Assembly (NCBI GenBank): GCA_004151065.3
Contig: NWUY0304823573.1
Span: forward strand, 1-26,166
Direction of reading: 5' to 3'
From: Larix sibirica
Lineage: Eukaryota; Streptophyta; Pinopsida; Pinales; Pinaceae
Length of the DNA: 26,166 nucleotides
The notes beneath the pieces are model-generated. The model was not told the DNA's origin. It saw only the letters and a program-made list of their open reading frames with translations, and searched no databases. The position numbers and the translations under genes were made by a program. Numbering within the stretch: the stretch's first letter is position 1; the number at the start of each line of letters is the position of its first letter. Shown here piece by piece: positions 1 through 10,680 of this stretch.

Positions 1-183
1 GAATGTCTCCAATGAAAGCTTGCATTTCACACTTTAACTTGCTTGTATTCTTTAAAGGAGTTCACAAGAGTTTACAATGAAGGAAACGCCCTTTCTTAGA
101 GTTGTAAGCTACAATAAATAGGCTAGTCCTAATGACCTTAGGCCTTCCAACTTCTATGACCTTTGAACTACCCTTTCTAATTT

Positions 184-2784
184 CTAAATTACATAAAAAA
201 AAATGAAACTTTTGGACTTACTTTTTTTCTTCATTCCTTTTTTTTTGTATTTATGTACAAATTGTCCTATATGCCACATAGACTTGCAACATGCACTAAT
301 TTTTATTTCGTGGCACATAGGCATGCCATATCCCATGCTGATCTCAGATATGTCAATCAACTTTACACTAAGCAGTCCATCGGCATCCGTAGCGCAATCA
401 GCGTGTAAACTTGGTGCGGTCTCCATCGACTTTTCCATCTGAGCTATAAAATAACTGATTTTGACGCATTGCTGGACAGAATGTATGGTGAACTTTTCAG
501 TAGTGCTCCTCGTCAAACCTGCTAATTCATGGATTTCTTTTCTTCTCAACTTTGAAGCTTCTTTTACGGAATCCATGCATCGCTCGATCAACGTGAAATC
601 TTCCCCTTGTGGCATCGGAGGCATGGCATTTTCTTCCAACACCTCTTTTACATTCTCCTTGATGGAATTGGACACTTTTGTTACTTCAGAGACTTTGTAA
701 AACAGGGCCTCGGATCTGATTCTGTATTTATAACATGCAAGAAAATAGACTTGCCTTTATGTATCCTTCATAACCATCAGAATGTTGGGTTGCTACGCAT
801 ATTATTCTTATCATCGGAGCATCTCCTCGACATTGGCCTTTCTCTTATCTGCCTCTTTCAGTGCATCCTGGCTTTCTTTTAGGAATTATTGAAAGACATT
901 ATCATATATCAGCAGCTTATGGATTATAATGTAGAGGGACTGTTGAGCATGAACTAATTCATCTTCTTGCTCCAATGCAATTTCTTTGAAAGCATCCAAA
1001 CTGCTTCGCGCATTTGCACTGACTTGGCCCTCATCTAGTGTATGGCTCAATTTCCTTTTAAGTAATATGATCTGCTCTCTTGCTCCTTAATGATCCCTGA
1101 CATTTGTATGATGTTGTCAGCGGTAAGTTTGATAATTGCCATGGAACAAGCTGCAGCCCGTACTATATGAGCTACTGTATCGACAATAAGCATCTTTCCT
1201 TTTGAACTTGTCTCCTTGGGATCGTTTAATTCTTCCAAAGTCATTTTAAGTTGTCCCTCTTCTCCAATAAATGCCTCGAGATCCGCGACAAAATTAAAGG
1301 CGGGAGGATCAACTTTACTATAAATCTCCTCCATGGGACAGTTAATTGGGGAATGATGCGAATGCTTATTTGGCGTGGCTTCTTCTTATCTTCCTGAATA
1401 TTCACCATTTGACTCATCATCTGAAAACAATATGAGTGATAGCAACTGCAAGGCTGCCTTCTTTCTGAGTCCTTTCTCCTTATAACTTTCTGTGATACTT
1501 TCTTTGCGCACCTGTTTTGATCCAGCATCTTCCTTTTAACCTCCTCTGTTTCTATCCTTATTTCCTCAGCCGCTTGCTTAATAGATTTTCTCTTTTGGTT
1601 GATCCATCTTCTCAACATTGCTCTCTCTGGCCTTGGTGATCCTCTTGGAAGCCTTTTTTGAAGAGCCGGTCTGCGCTTGAACCTCCTTCAAGTTAATTGC
1701 TCGTGCATGAGGTTTTTCTTCCAAGAAGGTCTTGTGTGAATATGGCCGGGTGACCCGCCGCTCAGCTTCACAATGTCATTCAACTACCTGGAGGAGATCA
1801 TATCTTCTCAATTTTCCATCAACAAAACAATAAGACTCCAGCATGTCCAATTCATTGCGGATGTTAGGGTCTTCTTTTACCACGTAGAATCAATTCTGGG
1901 AGTTTCGGCCATGAACATTTCTTCTTTCTTCTCAGCACAGTGGCCACTCCATGCAAATATATATGATAGAGTTTCTTGAAGCACCAGTTGATCAGGTACA
2001 TAATTGGGCAATAGGTAAGGAGGCTTGGTCGCAGCATAGATTCTAATGTACACTCCTACAGAAGTTACGTACCAGTATACTATAGCTTGCAAAAAATATC
2101 GTGCCTCTTGAGACATGCATGAAGGATCTGAACAATGTAGAATTGACAACATAGGTACAAAGAAATAATCACATATGCACTGATACTCATATCTGTACTT
2201 GTGTTCCCACAATGCTTGACAATACACATGCACCGGCCCCCGTCATCAACTGTCCATCCATCTCCAATTAATTTTGGAGAAGTGATGACCTGAACATAAA
2301 ACATCCAATAAATATGATGACATATAGAAATTGAGTTTGGTTCCTTCAACATTGCTCTTAAACAGTCTGACAGCGTGATTTATATTCAAGGATATAATAT
2401 TACTATAATGAAATATGGTTCCACAATATGCAACTTAAACCATAAGCGGAATCCAGGATTCGTGGAATCCCCTAGCTGTCTTCTTGTTGTATAACCCGCT
2501 TATCAGGGCTACCAAGAAATGAATGGATTTATTGAAGAGGGCAGACTTGTACATCCTTTATTTCGAGGCACGCCATTAAATTTGATTCTGAATCCACTTC
2601 TTAAGAACCACATTTTATCAAGTCTTCTGTGCGCGGCGATAAGCCAATCGTCATTCATATGGCATTCAGCCTCATGGAACTGGTATCGGATGTCGAGATG
2701 GGATGGTTGGTATGATGCAACTGGATTGCCCTGTTGATCTGTGATCCACCTCTCCTCCGTATTATAATATGAAAATATGATGCA
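184..2784 (-). pseudogene. Decayed nuclear-type (possibly gag-like) protein gene, multiply frameshifted
   Basis: Read on the minus strand, consecutive open segments join into one protein-like string. The first (2784-2512, 91 codons, no ATG, ends at TAG 2509-2511) contains NTEERWITDQQGNP and HRRLDKMWFLRSGF. After a frameshift near 2511 a single frame runs from about 2515 to 1880, with stops at 2435-2437 and 2243-2248. It contains FHESWIPLM, SSYLLDVLCSGHHFSKINW, YFFVPM and YLLPNYVPDQLVLQE. After another shift near 1880 comes NELDMLESYCFVDGKLRRYD, with a TGA at 1776-1778. The rest (about 1780-184) is Lys/Glu/Gln-rich and coiled-coil-like, with further shifts near 1590, 1330 and 1075 and stops at 886-888 and 808-813. 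A last open piece (675-184) starts only at GTG. The order of segments and coding-like composition show one ancestral gene of roughly 800 codons. From memory, the ESWIP and YLLP-FVPD motifs recall a gag-like family in conifer nuclear genomes; this is not verified. The function is unknown and no product is expected. Confidence 0.7.
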
Positions 2785-3600
2785 TTAAGATGATGCATAT
2801 GGATTCAATTAAATATGCCACAGCCTGATGGGGACTTGATTAGTTCATTGTTTTATAGTTCTTATAAGTTTATAATTCCTCCAAAATTGACTCCTGTGGG
2901 TGTTCAGCCCCTTGCTGTTTATAGGAGCTTCTTTTTCTCAAGAGGGCTAAGAATTACAGTGGTTGCATTGGTTGTTTCATTACGCATAAAATTTTATCGC
3001 CAATGTAAGTTAGAGTATAATTAGTTAGTGTCAGATAAACTCTCGGGAAAGGTAGGATAATAATTAGGATAAGGTTCAGCTAGAGACTGGGAATTATACT
3101 CAGAATGAGACAGACTTGGTAACTACCCGAGCTAACTATAAGTTACCTGACTTCGAAAGCTGGTTGGTGGGCTGCTGATAAGCGGTGAACCTGAACCATC
3201 GTCTTTGGCCTGAACTTAACAGGCTCAGTGTGTTGATTGGATTGTAATTCCTCCCAATGAATGGATTGATGGATTGCTTGACCTCCTGATTGGATGTGCC
3301 AGTGAGATAAAGTTATGGCTGTCTGTGCCATCAACGAGTTATAAGAAGCAGCAGTGAGCAAGTCCCAGCAGCAAGAGGCAGCAGTGAGCGATTGCTCTAG
3401 CTTCCCTTCGAGCTCGGGCTCTGCAGGGCACTTAAATAAGGTGATTTATCCTCCACCCACCCACCTACCAAAACAACATACAAATCTAGCCAGCACGCGA
3501 GATAAGCTAACCGGCCAGCAGCCTAATCATAAGACTTATCAGTTAAAACAATGCAATCAGTTCCGTGGAACTCAATCTAAATGCTCGTAAGTAACCGACA
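2785..3600. other. Unassigned spacer with a CAG-rich repeat pair
   Basis: No gene is recognised. A plus-strand frame of 69 codons (2815-3024, ATG) has no family resemblance and is treated as chance. The 12-mer gcagcagtgagc occurs at 3348-3359 and again at 3378-3389, inside a CAG/CAAG-rich patch. The stretch about 3230-3300 repeats short ATTGGATTG and GGATTGATGG words. Nothing here shows a promoter or an RNA structure I can support. Confidence 0.4.
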
Positions 3601-3619
3601 TGTATTCTGGCTGTCTATC

Positions 3620-3665
3620 GTGGAGTAGCCAAGCGGAGAAGGCCGAGTAGAGTATCCAGCCCAAG
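3620..3665 (+). repeat. GAGTAGCC-type dispersed degenerate repeat, copy A
   Basis: The block reads ggagtagccaag, then ggccgagtagagtatcc, then cagcccaagtaata. Related words in the same or swapped order appear at about 4458-4510 and 18980-19025. The copies are diverged and short, and no terminal inverted repeats are visible. Confidence 0.5.
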
Positions 3666-3939
3666 TAATAACCAAGCCTATTATCCCCTCCCCGCCGACC
3701 CAGCTATGAGCGGTACGTGAATCGGGATCCATCCTGGGGCTCTACTGTGGGCCGCCTGGCATCTCCCATTGGTTCATGAGATTCTCGTGGTGAAGCCTCC
3801 CGCCAAGGCCTCATCTATCCATCCATCCAGTTTATGGGCCTTTCCAGTGAACGAGGTAGTCTCGGCCGACAGGACCCGGGTGGGGTGGGGCTTTCTCTCA
3901 TGTATTGGCAACCATTGGCACCTCCAGGGGATCTCCACT

Positions 3940-4275
3940 TGTCATCGATTCCCGGCATTGACACTTCCCTGGATCTTCTACCTGCATCGAACCTGAATCA
4001 ACTAGTAGCAACCCTGTCATCGAGTGATCTACACCTGGCATCGAATCACCACCATCATTGAGTACCAGCTCTCGAGAGTACAAGCCATTGAGACAAGCCG
4101 CCATCAAGTACCATCATTGAATACAAAACTCTCTTCGTGTATATCTTCTTGGGATCTCCTACCGGCATTGAGTGGATCAACTACCAGATAGGGTGCCATC
4201 AACTCCTGGTATCGACTGCATCAACTCTTGGGATCAACACTCCTGGATCGAGTAGCGGCATTGACACCTGGCAAT
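3940..4275 (+). repeat. Degenerate minisatellite built on CATCGA / CATTGA / CATCAA
   Basis: More than a dozen copies of the cores catcga, cattga or catcaa lie in about 330 bases. They are spaced roughly 10-40 bases apart and are often followed by gt, ac or accag, as in ggcattgacac near both ends, ccatcattgagtacc, ccatcaactcc and ggatcgagtag. The variation between copies indicates an old array. Both strands stay partly open through it (69-75 codons), as expected for a simple repeat, and this is not taken as coding. Confidence 0.6.
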
Positions 4276-4457
4276 CCTAGAGAAACGTGGTGAAGAGAGC
4301 TATTTCGGTAAGAATAAAATCCACTTGTGTGCTCCAACGAGTTATTGCCACCGACCCCCTAAAAATATTTTATTAGCCAAGAATGGCGAATGAGGTTGCG
4401 AAGCACGCTCGACTAACTAAAAGGAGAGGCTATTTTATAGAACCGGGAGCCCAATCT

Positions 4458-4512
4458 GAGTACCCAAGTAGAGTAGCCGAGTTTAGTATCCCCATCTGAG
4501 TAGCCAAGGAGA
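4458..4512 (+). repeat. GAGTAGCC-type dispersed degenerate repeat, copies B
   Basis: Three staggered versions occur in 55 bases: ctgagtacccaagta, gagtagccgagtttagtatcc and ctgagtagccaagg. The second and third correspond to the parts of the block at 3620-3665, in swapped order. Confidence 0.5.
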
Positions 4513-4540
4513 TTATTCTCCCAGCCCAGCTCATGACCGG

Positions 4541-4572
4541 CTTATGATGATCAGCTCTTATGATGATCAGCT
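4541..4572 (+). repeat. Perfect 16-bp tandem duplication
   Basis: The unit cttatgatgatcagct occurs twice, head to tail (4541-4556 and 4557-4572), with no mismatch, so the duplication is probably recent. It is flanked by GACTGGC/GACCGGC-type words (about 4533-4720). Confidence 0.9.
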
Positions 4573-7120
4573 ATCAAAAAATGACCGACTGGCACTGACC
4601 GGCTGGGAATGCCCACCTCCTTGCGACTGGCTATAAACCTCCTGTAAAATACCACCTCTTTATGTAAATGATTGTCTCTGATGGGCTATCGTTGATGACT
4701 GACTGGCCTGCCTATTACTGAAAATGATGACGCCTTGAGGCAATGACTTTCTTTCTATTATTAGCTCTCAATCCGTTGAAATAAATCGAATCGGTATGCT
4801 CGTCGTAAGTAAACAACATAAATAGCTCAATGTATAAAGGTGGGAACATAAGGCTCACGTGGCATTCACAGCGCATAGAATCCGTTCACTGCACGCGCCT
4901 AGTCCCATCACCACGATCATTTCAACTAACTCTAGCAACAAGTTTATACCCTTCTTTTCCCAACCTCTTGCATCAATATATAACTTGAATATGGAAATAT
5001 TCTCCAGTTTGTTGATAGGTTGAAGCGTAGCAAAGCGAAGATAGTTGTTGGTATTCCAGGTGGAAGCTGAGCGTAAGCAAATAATGGGGTTGCTTGACTG
5101 AATGGAATCTCCCGAAGAGCATATCCCTGTAACATATGGATGTTGCATATCTACGTTTCACTTTGCCATTGTAATATGGGTAATCTTAATATGCAAATTG
5201 AGTTGGATGGCATATCCCTAATCGGGGCAATAAAATGTAGATTCTTTTTACTAAACTATACCTTTTATGAACGGTTCTCTCTGATAGGTATGCCCTTGCA
5301 CCCAGGCCCACCACTTTCATAGCCGAGAGGAAGGAAGGAGAATAGAAGTTCCCCATCGTTTCAACCTGAATACAGATATTGGAGCCATCATGTTGGTTAC
5401 TTAACGAGCATCTACATTAAGCTATGGTTTCGTTAGACAATCTTTATTTTTCAATAGAATACCTGCTTTGGACCAGGCAAGAAATCGAGTTGGAACAGAA
5501 TTGACAAAACCTTCTCATTTAACGAGGAGGCTCTGTTTTCTTTGGGCTGTGGGTTGGTTGGGTGGGAATAGATAAGAAGGAATAAAAATGGAGGGGTTTT
5601 TTACAATAAAATTGCCTCTTTAGGGGGGACGATAATTCTATCATCGGAACAATTAAATGGATTTTATTTCCCCGATAGTATATGATTCATCGAACCCATC
5701 CAAATTAGGTTGTGACAAAGAAGACAAAAAGCCAATAAGGTTTTGGAAATATTCCCCCAAACCAACAAGCATGGTGGGGATATTTTCTATTCCAAGGTTG
5801 TACTGAGGTAAGGCTAATAAGGATCACTTCAACTAGTATGGGTTATGGATAACTTGGCACGAACACGTCCTGCCTGGGCACAGTCTTAGTTTGGTAGACT
5901 ATATTTATGTAAACCACTGGGACTGGGAATGAGCTTATATGTCAATGTTTGGTTATCCCAACAAACATGGATTAAACAACAACTGGTTGTTTCTTTAGGG
6001 AATGGGGGTGCTAAGTATCACCTCAAATGGAAAGGTTAAACATAGATATGAAGTATCATATGTATAGATCCCAAGAATAGTTACACTAATTAAATTATAA
6101 AGGAAAATAATTATTATTTCGGCATAACAACCTCTGTAGATAGAACTATATGCTTTTAGTAAAGAACTAGTGTATAGAGTTAAGCTTGAGAGAAGAAGGT
6201 ATATTTCATCATATCCTTCAACTATGCTTTGCTTTGCTACGCTTCAACGGTAGTAACCTATCAGAAAGGGTATAGTGCAGATGGGATTTTAAAAACCCCA
6301 CTACTAATTTCGTTGTCCAGGTTCAACATGTCTCCATGCGAACTCATCACATATATTTGGATTACTTACCTTGTTGAGTTACCATTGGAACTACTACTAT
6401 AAGTTGAGTCTAATAAACTATCAGTAGGTAGTGATAGGTAGGTAGTGGGAACATAATCCCAATAGACCCTATTGGTTATATCCTATCGGTTGTGCAACCT
6501 CATAAATGGAAAAGTTACACGTATATATGCAATGCGTATTGTATTATTTGTATTATTTCCCCTTCCTTTTTTATTCTCCATTGGACACTACTATAATAGG
6601 AGGAATTGAATCCACTGGATTTACTTTCCCATCAAAATGAATTCACACAGTTAGATCAACTGAGATCATATCTATGAAAGAAGTCAGGGGGTAAGGACTT
6701 TACCGGGTGGATCAAATCGCATTGACTCATATATAATATAGATCAATATTCATACCCTCTATAATAAGCAGAGGCGGTTTAATCACCACCAAAGGCATAA
6801 CCTACAGGTAAAGACCGAGAGCTATCATCTCCTTGTACCGGATCCATATTCTAAGGTGTTGGAGCACAGGGGTTGAAGCAGACTAAACCATGTATGTGGT
6901 AGGAGCTCCATGCAGGCTAATCCATTAGTACTTTTTCACCCAGGCTGAAGCCAGGCCGCTTCTCATGCCAACACATCACTAGAATCAGTTTCAAGCCATC
7001 ACTACAGGTAGGGTCGTAGGGAAGGGGTCGATTACCATGTGATAATCTAACCGTTAGTCACTGATAGGAAACCGCGTAAAATTACATATTATACTAATAA
7101 AACCTTGAGCATTGGATCTA
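4573..7120. other. Unassigned spacer, about 2.5 kb
   Basis: No gene is recognised on either strand. Around 4855-5161, three overlapping minus-strand frames (62-97 codons) coexist in different registers, which argues for chance openness. From 5340 to 7120 stops are frequent in all frames. No tRNA arm set, rRNA block or intron domain V was found. A gaacggttc word near 5267 lacks the upstream GAGC half needed for domain V. Confidence 0.4.
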
Positions 7121-7124
7121 TTCG

Positions 7125-7235
7125 CTCAAACCCCGTGTTTTGGACAGAAAAGGTATTTTCGCTAATAGTTAAGTCCAAAATTCTCTCAATTTCCTCTCCT
7201 TATTAGTCGAGCGTGTTCCTCAAACCCCGTGTTTT
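7125..7235 (+). repeat. 17-bp direct repeat pair, 94 bp apart
   Basis: The exact word ctcaaaccccgtgtttt lies at 7125-7141 and 7219-7235. It forms part of a repeat cluster that continues to 7584. Confidence 0.8.
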
Positions 7236-7430
7236 CTACAGCTTTGGCTTTTCACTATTCTCCCGGTAGTCTAAAGCCCATCTATGTCTCCCCTCCCCTC
7301 TGGGGAGTACAGCAAGCGACTTTCGGAGCGATAGGAAGGCCGATAAAAGTACTAAAGAAAGAGAAGGTAAGAAAAAGAGTAATGAAAGGGATACGGGGTT
7401 AGCAACTTGCACCCTTCTATCATCTTTAGA

Positions 7431-7584
7431 CACTTTTGTTACTCAATTTCCCACTCTTGATAGGCCACGTTCCAACTCTCTATCATCATTATACGCCCTT
7501 GCCCTCCCTTGCCCTCCCTTCGGTCAAGCAAGTATACCTTTGGTCAAGCAAGCTTTTCCACTTTTGTTACTGAATTTCCCACTC
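7431..7584 (+). repeat. 26-bp direct repeats flanking a 10-bp tandem repeat
   Basis: Positions 7431-7456 and 7559-7584 match over 26 bases with one mismatch (cacttttgttactSaatttc core, S = c or g). Between them, gccctccctt is duplicated in tandem (7501-7520), and ggtcaagcaag occurs twice (near 7522 and 7542). The arrangement suggests slippage or short-repeat recombination. No gene is seen here. Confidence 0.85.
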
Positions 7585-7589
7585 ACTTC

Positions 7590-9050
7590 AGTTCAGGGAA
7601 GGCAAGCAACTTCCCTTTTTCCCAGTTTGCTTAGTCAATTAAGGAGGGATTAATTGTTTCAATTGCTTCTTTAGCCCCTCCTTGCTAATATTGGACTTTC
7701 CCTTTGACTTTCATATTTTAGCAGCATTTTTAGTTTTTCATTGGGTGTAAACCCCCCGTACCATAGGGGTGGGAGCTACTATCTTCAATATTTATTAAGG
7801 GTACGCTACTAGATAAATGGACGGGGAGCAACTAAACAATGCTTCTAATACTTTATCCTTTACGAAGGGAAGGAAGTCCATTTACATAACTCTACACAGG
7901 GAGGCGCATTGAATGGATCCAATAGAGGTCCCAATTCACTTTGCCCCAGTCCGATAGCCTCAAAACGCATTAATGATTTACAATTAGAACAATTTTACCA
8001 CATTGAAGGAAGGAACAGGTGGATAGATTTTCCCACATTCAGTACGATTCTGGTAAATACGCAACTGCCCCATATTCCGGTAGAGGCAGGCAGTTATTTA
8101 TTTTATTCTCTCGGCTTATTAATTATTCTGGGGAGACAAGTTACAAGACTTATACACCCGGTAAAGGCGGTTCAACTGACCTGCCAATAGCACATTTACA
8201 CCTTGCGTACCAATCCACTACTCTCACGGCCCTTGCATTACCACCCCAGCTACAATTTGCTATCTTACTTTACCCTTTCCTACCCATTATCAGCTCACGA
8301 CCCAATCAATTACCAAATACCCCGGTTCTTCATATTGACGACTGGTTGATATTATAGATTGACTCCACCGGTAGTTATAGAGCTAACTACTTGATAAAAG
8401 TCACCTGCATAAAGAAGCGCCCCGTATACACGCAGACATGCTTTCAGTTCCATATGCGACTGACAACATCTTATGGAGTTGGTAGAGCGCAAGCGACTGA
8501 TGAATTTGATTGATTCGCTTGATTAATAACATATAGTTTGAGGGATCCGGCCCACCGGGCGGACAACTATTTGTTCAATTTTCATGATCTACTGCTGCCT
8601 TTAAAGCTGCTGCCATCCTTAGCCATCTGCCAGGCACCGTAAGCTTAGGCAAGTCCCTATCTGGGGAAAGCAGCCCCTTGGTTATTAATTAAGTCCCTCC
8701 CCCCATTGCATACCTATTATGGGTTGGGGCTTACCGTATGATATTTTCAATTTTTCTAGGTCCCAGGGAAACAAAAATGGATAACCCATATTCAACGGGT
8801 CAGGTAAGGACAGGGGGGGGGGTAATATATGGTAAATTAAGTACATAAAGGTGGCGTATCCACCAAGATGGTAAATTGTAGAGTGTAAGAGTGGCCTAGC
8901 TTGGATTGCTAGCTTATTATCTTGCTTTGGAACGGCTCTGCATATCAATCATAGTAAGTCGCAACCCTTATGTGTCATCTAAACCGGACGAACTACAGCC
9001 AACAGATATTATTAGAATATATTTTCTATAAATTATTAATAAACCCTATT
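7590..9050. other. Unassigned spacer, about 1.5 kb
   Basis: Two overlapping plus-strand frames (7909-8190, TTG start; 8019-8357, GTG start) lack an ATG and resemble no known protein. A run of ten G lies at 8813-8822. The words caagcga and tcgcttg (about 8492-8520) form a 7-bp inverted repeat with a wide loop. A tRNA-like ttggtagagc word at about 8479 has no matching D-stem or T-arm. Confidence 0.4.
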
Positions 9051-9054
9051 GCAT

Positions 9055-9074
9055 AAATTATATATATATAATTT
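9055..9074. repeat. 20-bp perfect AT palindrome
   Basis: The sequence aaatta(ta)5attt equals its own reverse complement over 20 bases. It lies in an AT-rich stretch (about 9010-9080) and could form a small cruciform. In AT-rich DNA it may also be a simple microsatellite by-product. Confidence 0.85.
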
Positions 9075-9079
9075 TTCCA

Positions 9080-10680
9080 TGTTGTTGGTTACTTATATAT
9101 GTTTATCACCAGACTCTTCATTTGAAATAGAATCCCTTAAACTACTGCTAATGCACTAAAGAGCTAATTATATAGTCGTTGTTAATACCAAGGCATTGCC
9201 TAGATAGACAGGGAGTACTTGTATTTTATCATTGTTTATAAACTTATAGTCCCCATCATAGCCAGTTGACATTGCTGATAGTTCCTTGGCAGTGGTATGG
9301 ACTATTAAAAATTGTTAATCTGAAAGTGCCTAGGCTAGTTTCCATGGAAACTACTAAAGATTGTCAGAACATTAATAATCATCTATCAATTGATACGTCA
9401 CATACGATATTGACGAGTCTTTGCCCACCAATATAAAATAAGGGGAAGGGAAATAATACCATTTATAAAAAAAACCAGTTTAGAATCCATGTTAGTTGAT
9501 TGGAACATCCAAAACCTCCTCCCCCTCCTTAGGTCAGGGGAGCGCTCCTCCTAATTTCATTTTTGGCATAGAATCCCTCTTTTTTTTCTATTAAAGAAAA
9601 GTTACTGAGAAGTTTTTATAATATCTGGTCCAACCTTTGTGCCTGCTCTGAACTGCCATCCAGCAGCAATGTGCAATGTATCTTTCCTGAACCGATTTGA
9701 GTATCCCCGGCCAAGCATAGCAGCCCAGCTTTTACACCCTCCTTCCCAGACAAGCGTCTGAATAAATTCCACCAATAATGAGTTCCTGAAACGTATAAGA
9801 ATAACTTCAATTTAGCACCCGTGATGTAAGGTTGCAGCGTAGGGTAACCAGCGTGAGTCCCATGGATAACCGGCTCCACCCAGGAATACCTGCATATAGT
9901 ATCGGCGTATAGTAAGCATAAACACTTGGATATTCTCTTTCTTGGGGTTTAAATAAAACTTGTTATTGAGAGGATTAACTATTGGCTATGGGAATGCTTG
10001 GCAATAAAATAGAAACGTTGTTAATATATCTTGTGGGTATGACCCTTCCTTCGTTCCTATATTGCTGATGCGGTAGTGTCGTGGTGATGTGGTCCTTCTC
10101 TATCGGGTATTTTGAAACTTGTGGACATCGTCTTTTCTGGTGGAAACATGGGAACATAATAATAATGATAATAAAAATCATTCGTCGTATTGATGGGTAA
10201 ACTCCTTTTCTTGGGTATCCCTTTTATGTACCGTCTGTTGGGAACATGCGGTTTGGACTCTTTCCTTAGAAAACTATGCATTAGACATCCTCCTTGAGAC
10301 TAGTAAAAATACGCCCTTGGAGAAAATGCCTTGTGATCTCAAGAATTCATAGACCTCCTTGGGGATATAAAAACTATGCCTCATACATCATAGCCTTTGG
10401 AATGAAACTAGGTCGCTTAAGCCTTGGTTGCTCCTTCCTAACTTACACTTTGGGAACGCCAAATACTCCTTGGTTTCACTCCATTCTCACCTAGCACTGA
10501 GTCCCTATAAGTAAGTATCAGATCTATAGCCTTGAACAAAATACCCTCAGACATAGTGCACTACACCTAGATTGTCTTTACACTAAGCACATTTATTAAC
10601 ACGAGTCGGGAATACTTCAGTACTACACTTTCATACCTGGTGATAAAAAACAAAGCCCGGATCAAATCCAGTAAATCATT
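9080..10680. other. Unassigned spacer, about 1.6 kb
   Basis: No gene is recognised. A minus-strand frame of 87 codons (9616-9879) starts at GTG and its family is not recognisable. Two overlapping minus-strand frames (9975-10181 and 10057-10281) and a plus-strand frame (10294-10494) are short and look like chance. From 10285 to 10495 the words ctccttgg and gcccttgg recur about seven times, a weak degenerate repeat. Confidence 0.4.

Noticed and set aside
4855-5161. Three overlapping minus-strand open frames
   Set aside because: They occupy different registers of the same DNA. None has a recognisable family and lengths are within chance.
671-7445. Shared 15-mer gacacttttgttact at 671 and near 7430
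   Set aside because: One match of this length is close to chance in 26 kb and the flanks do not align.
7909-8357. Two overlapping plus-strand frames of 93 and 112 codons
   Set aside because: Starts are TTG and GTG only, no ATG is available near the beginning, and there is no family resemblance.
8470-8500. tRNA D-arm-like word ttggtagagc
   Set aside because: There is no pairing D-stem partner, anticodon arm or T-arm at the right distance.
9616-9960. A minus-strand peptide FLGGAGYPWDSRWLPY that faintly recalls PIF/Harbinger transposase
   Set aside because: Only a few residues agree. The frame stops soon after and no other transposase motif or terminal inverted repeat is seen.
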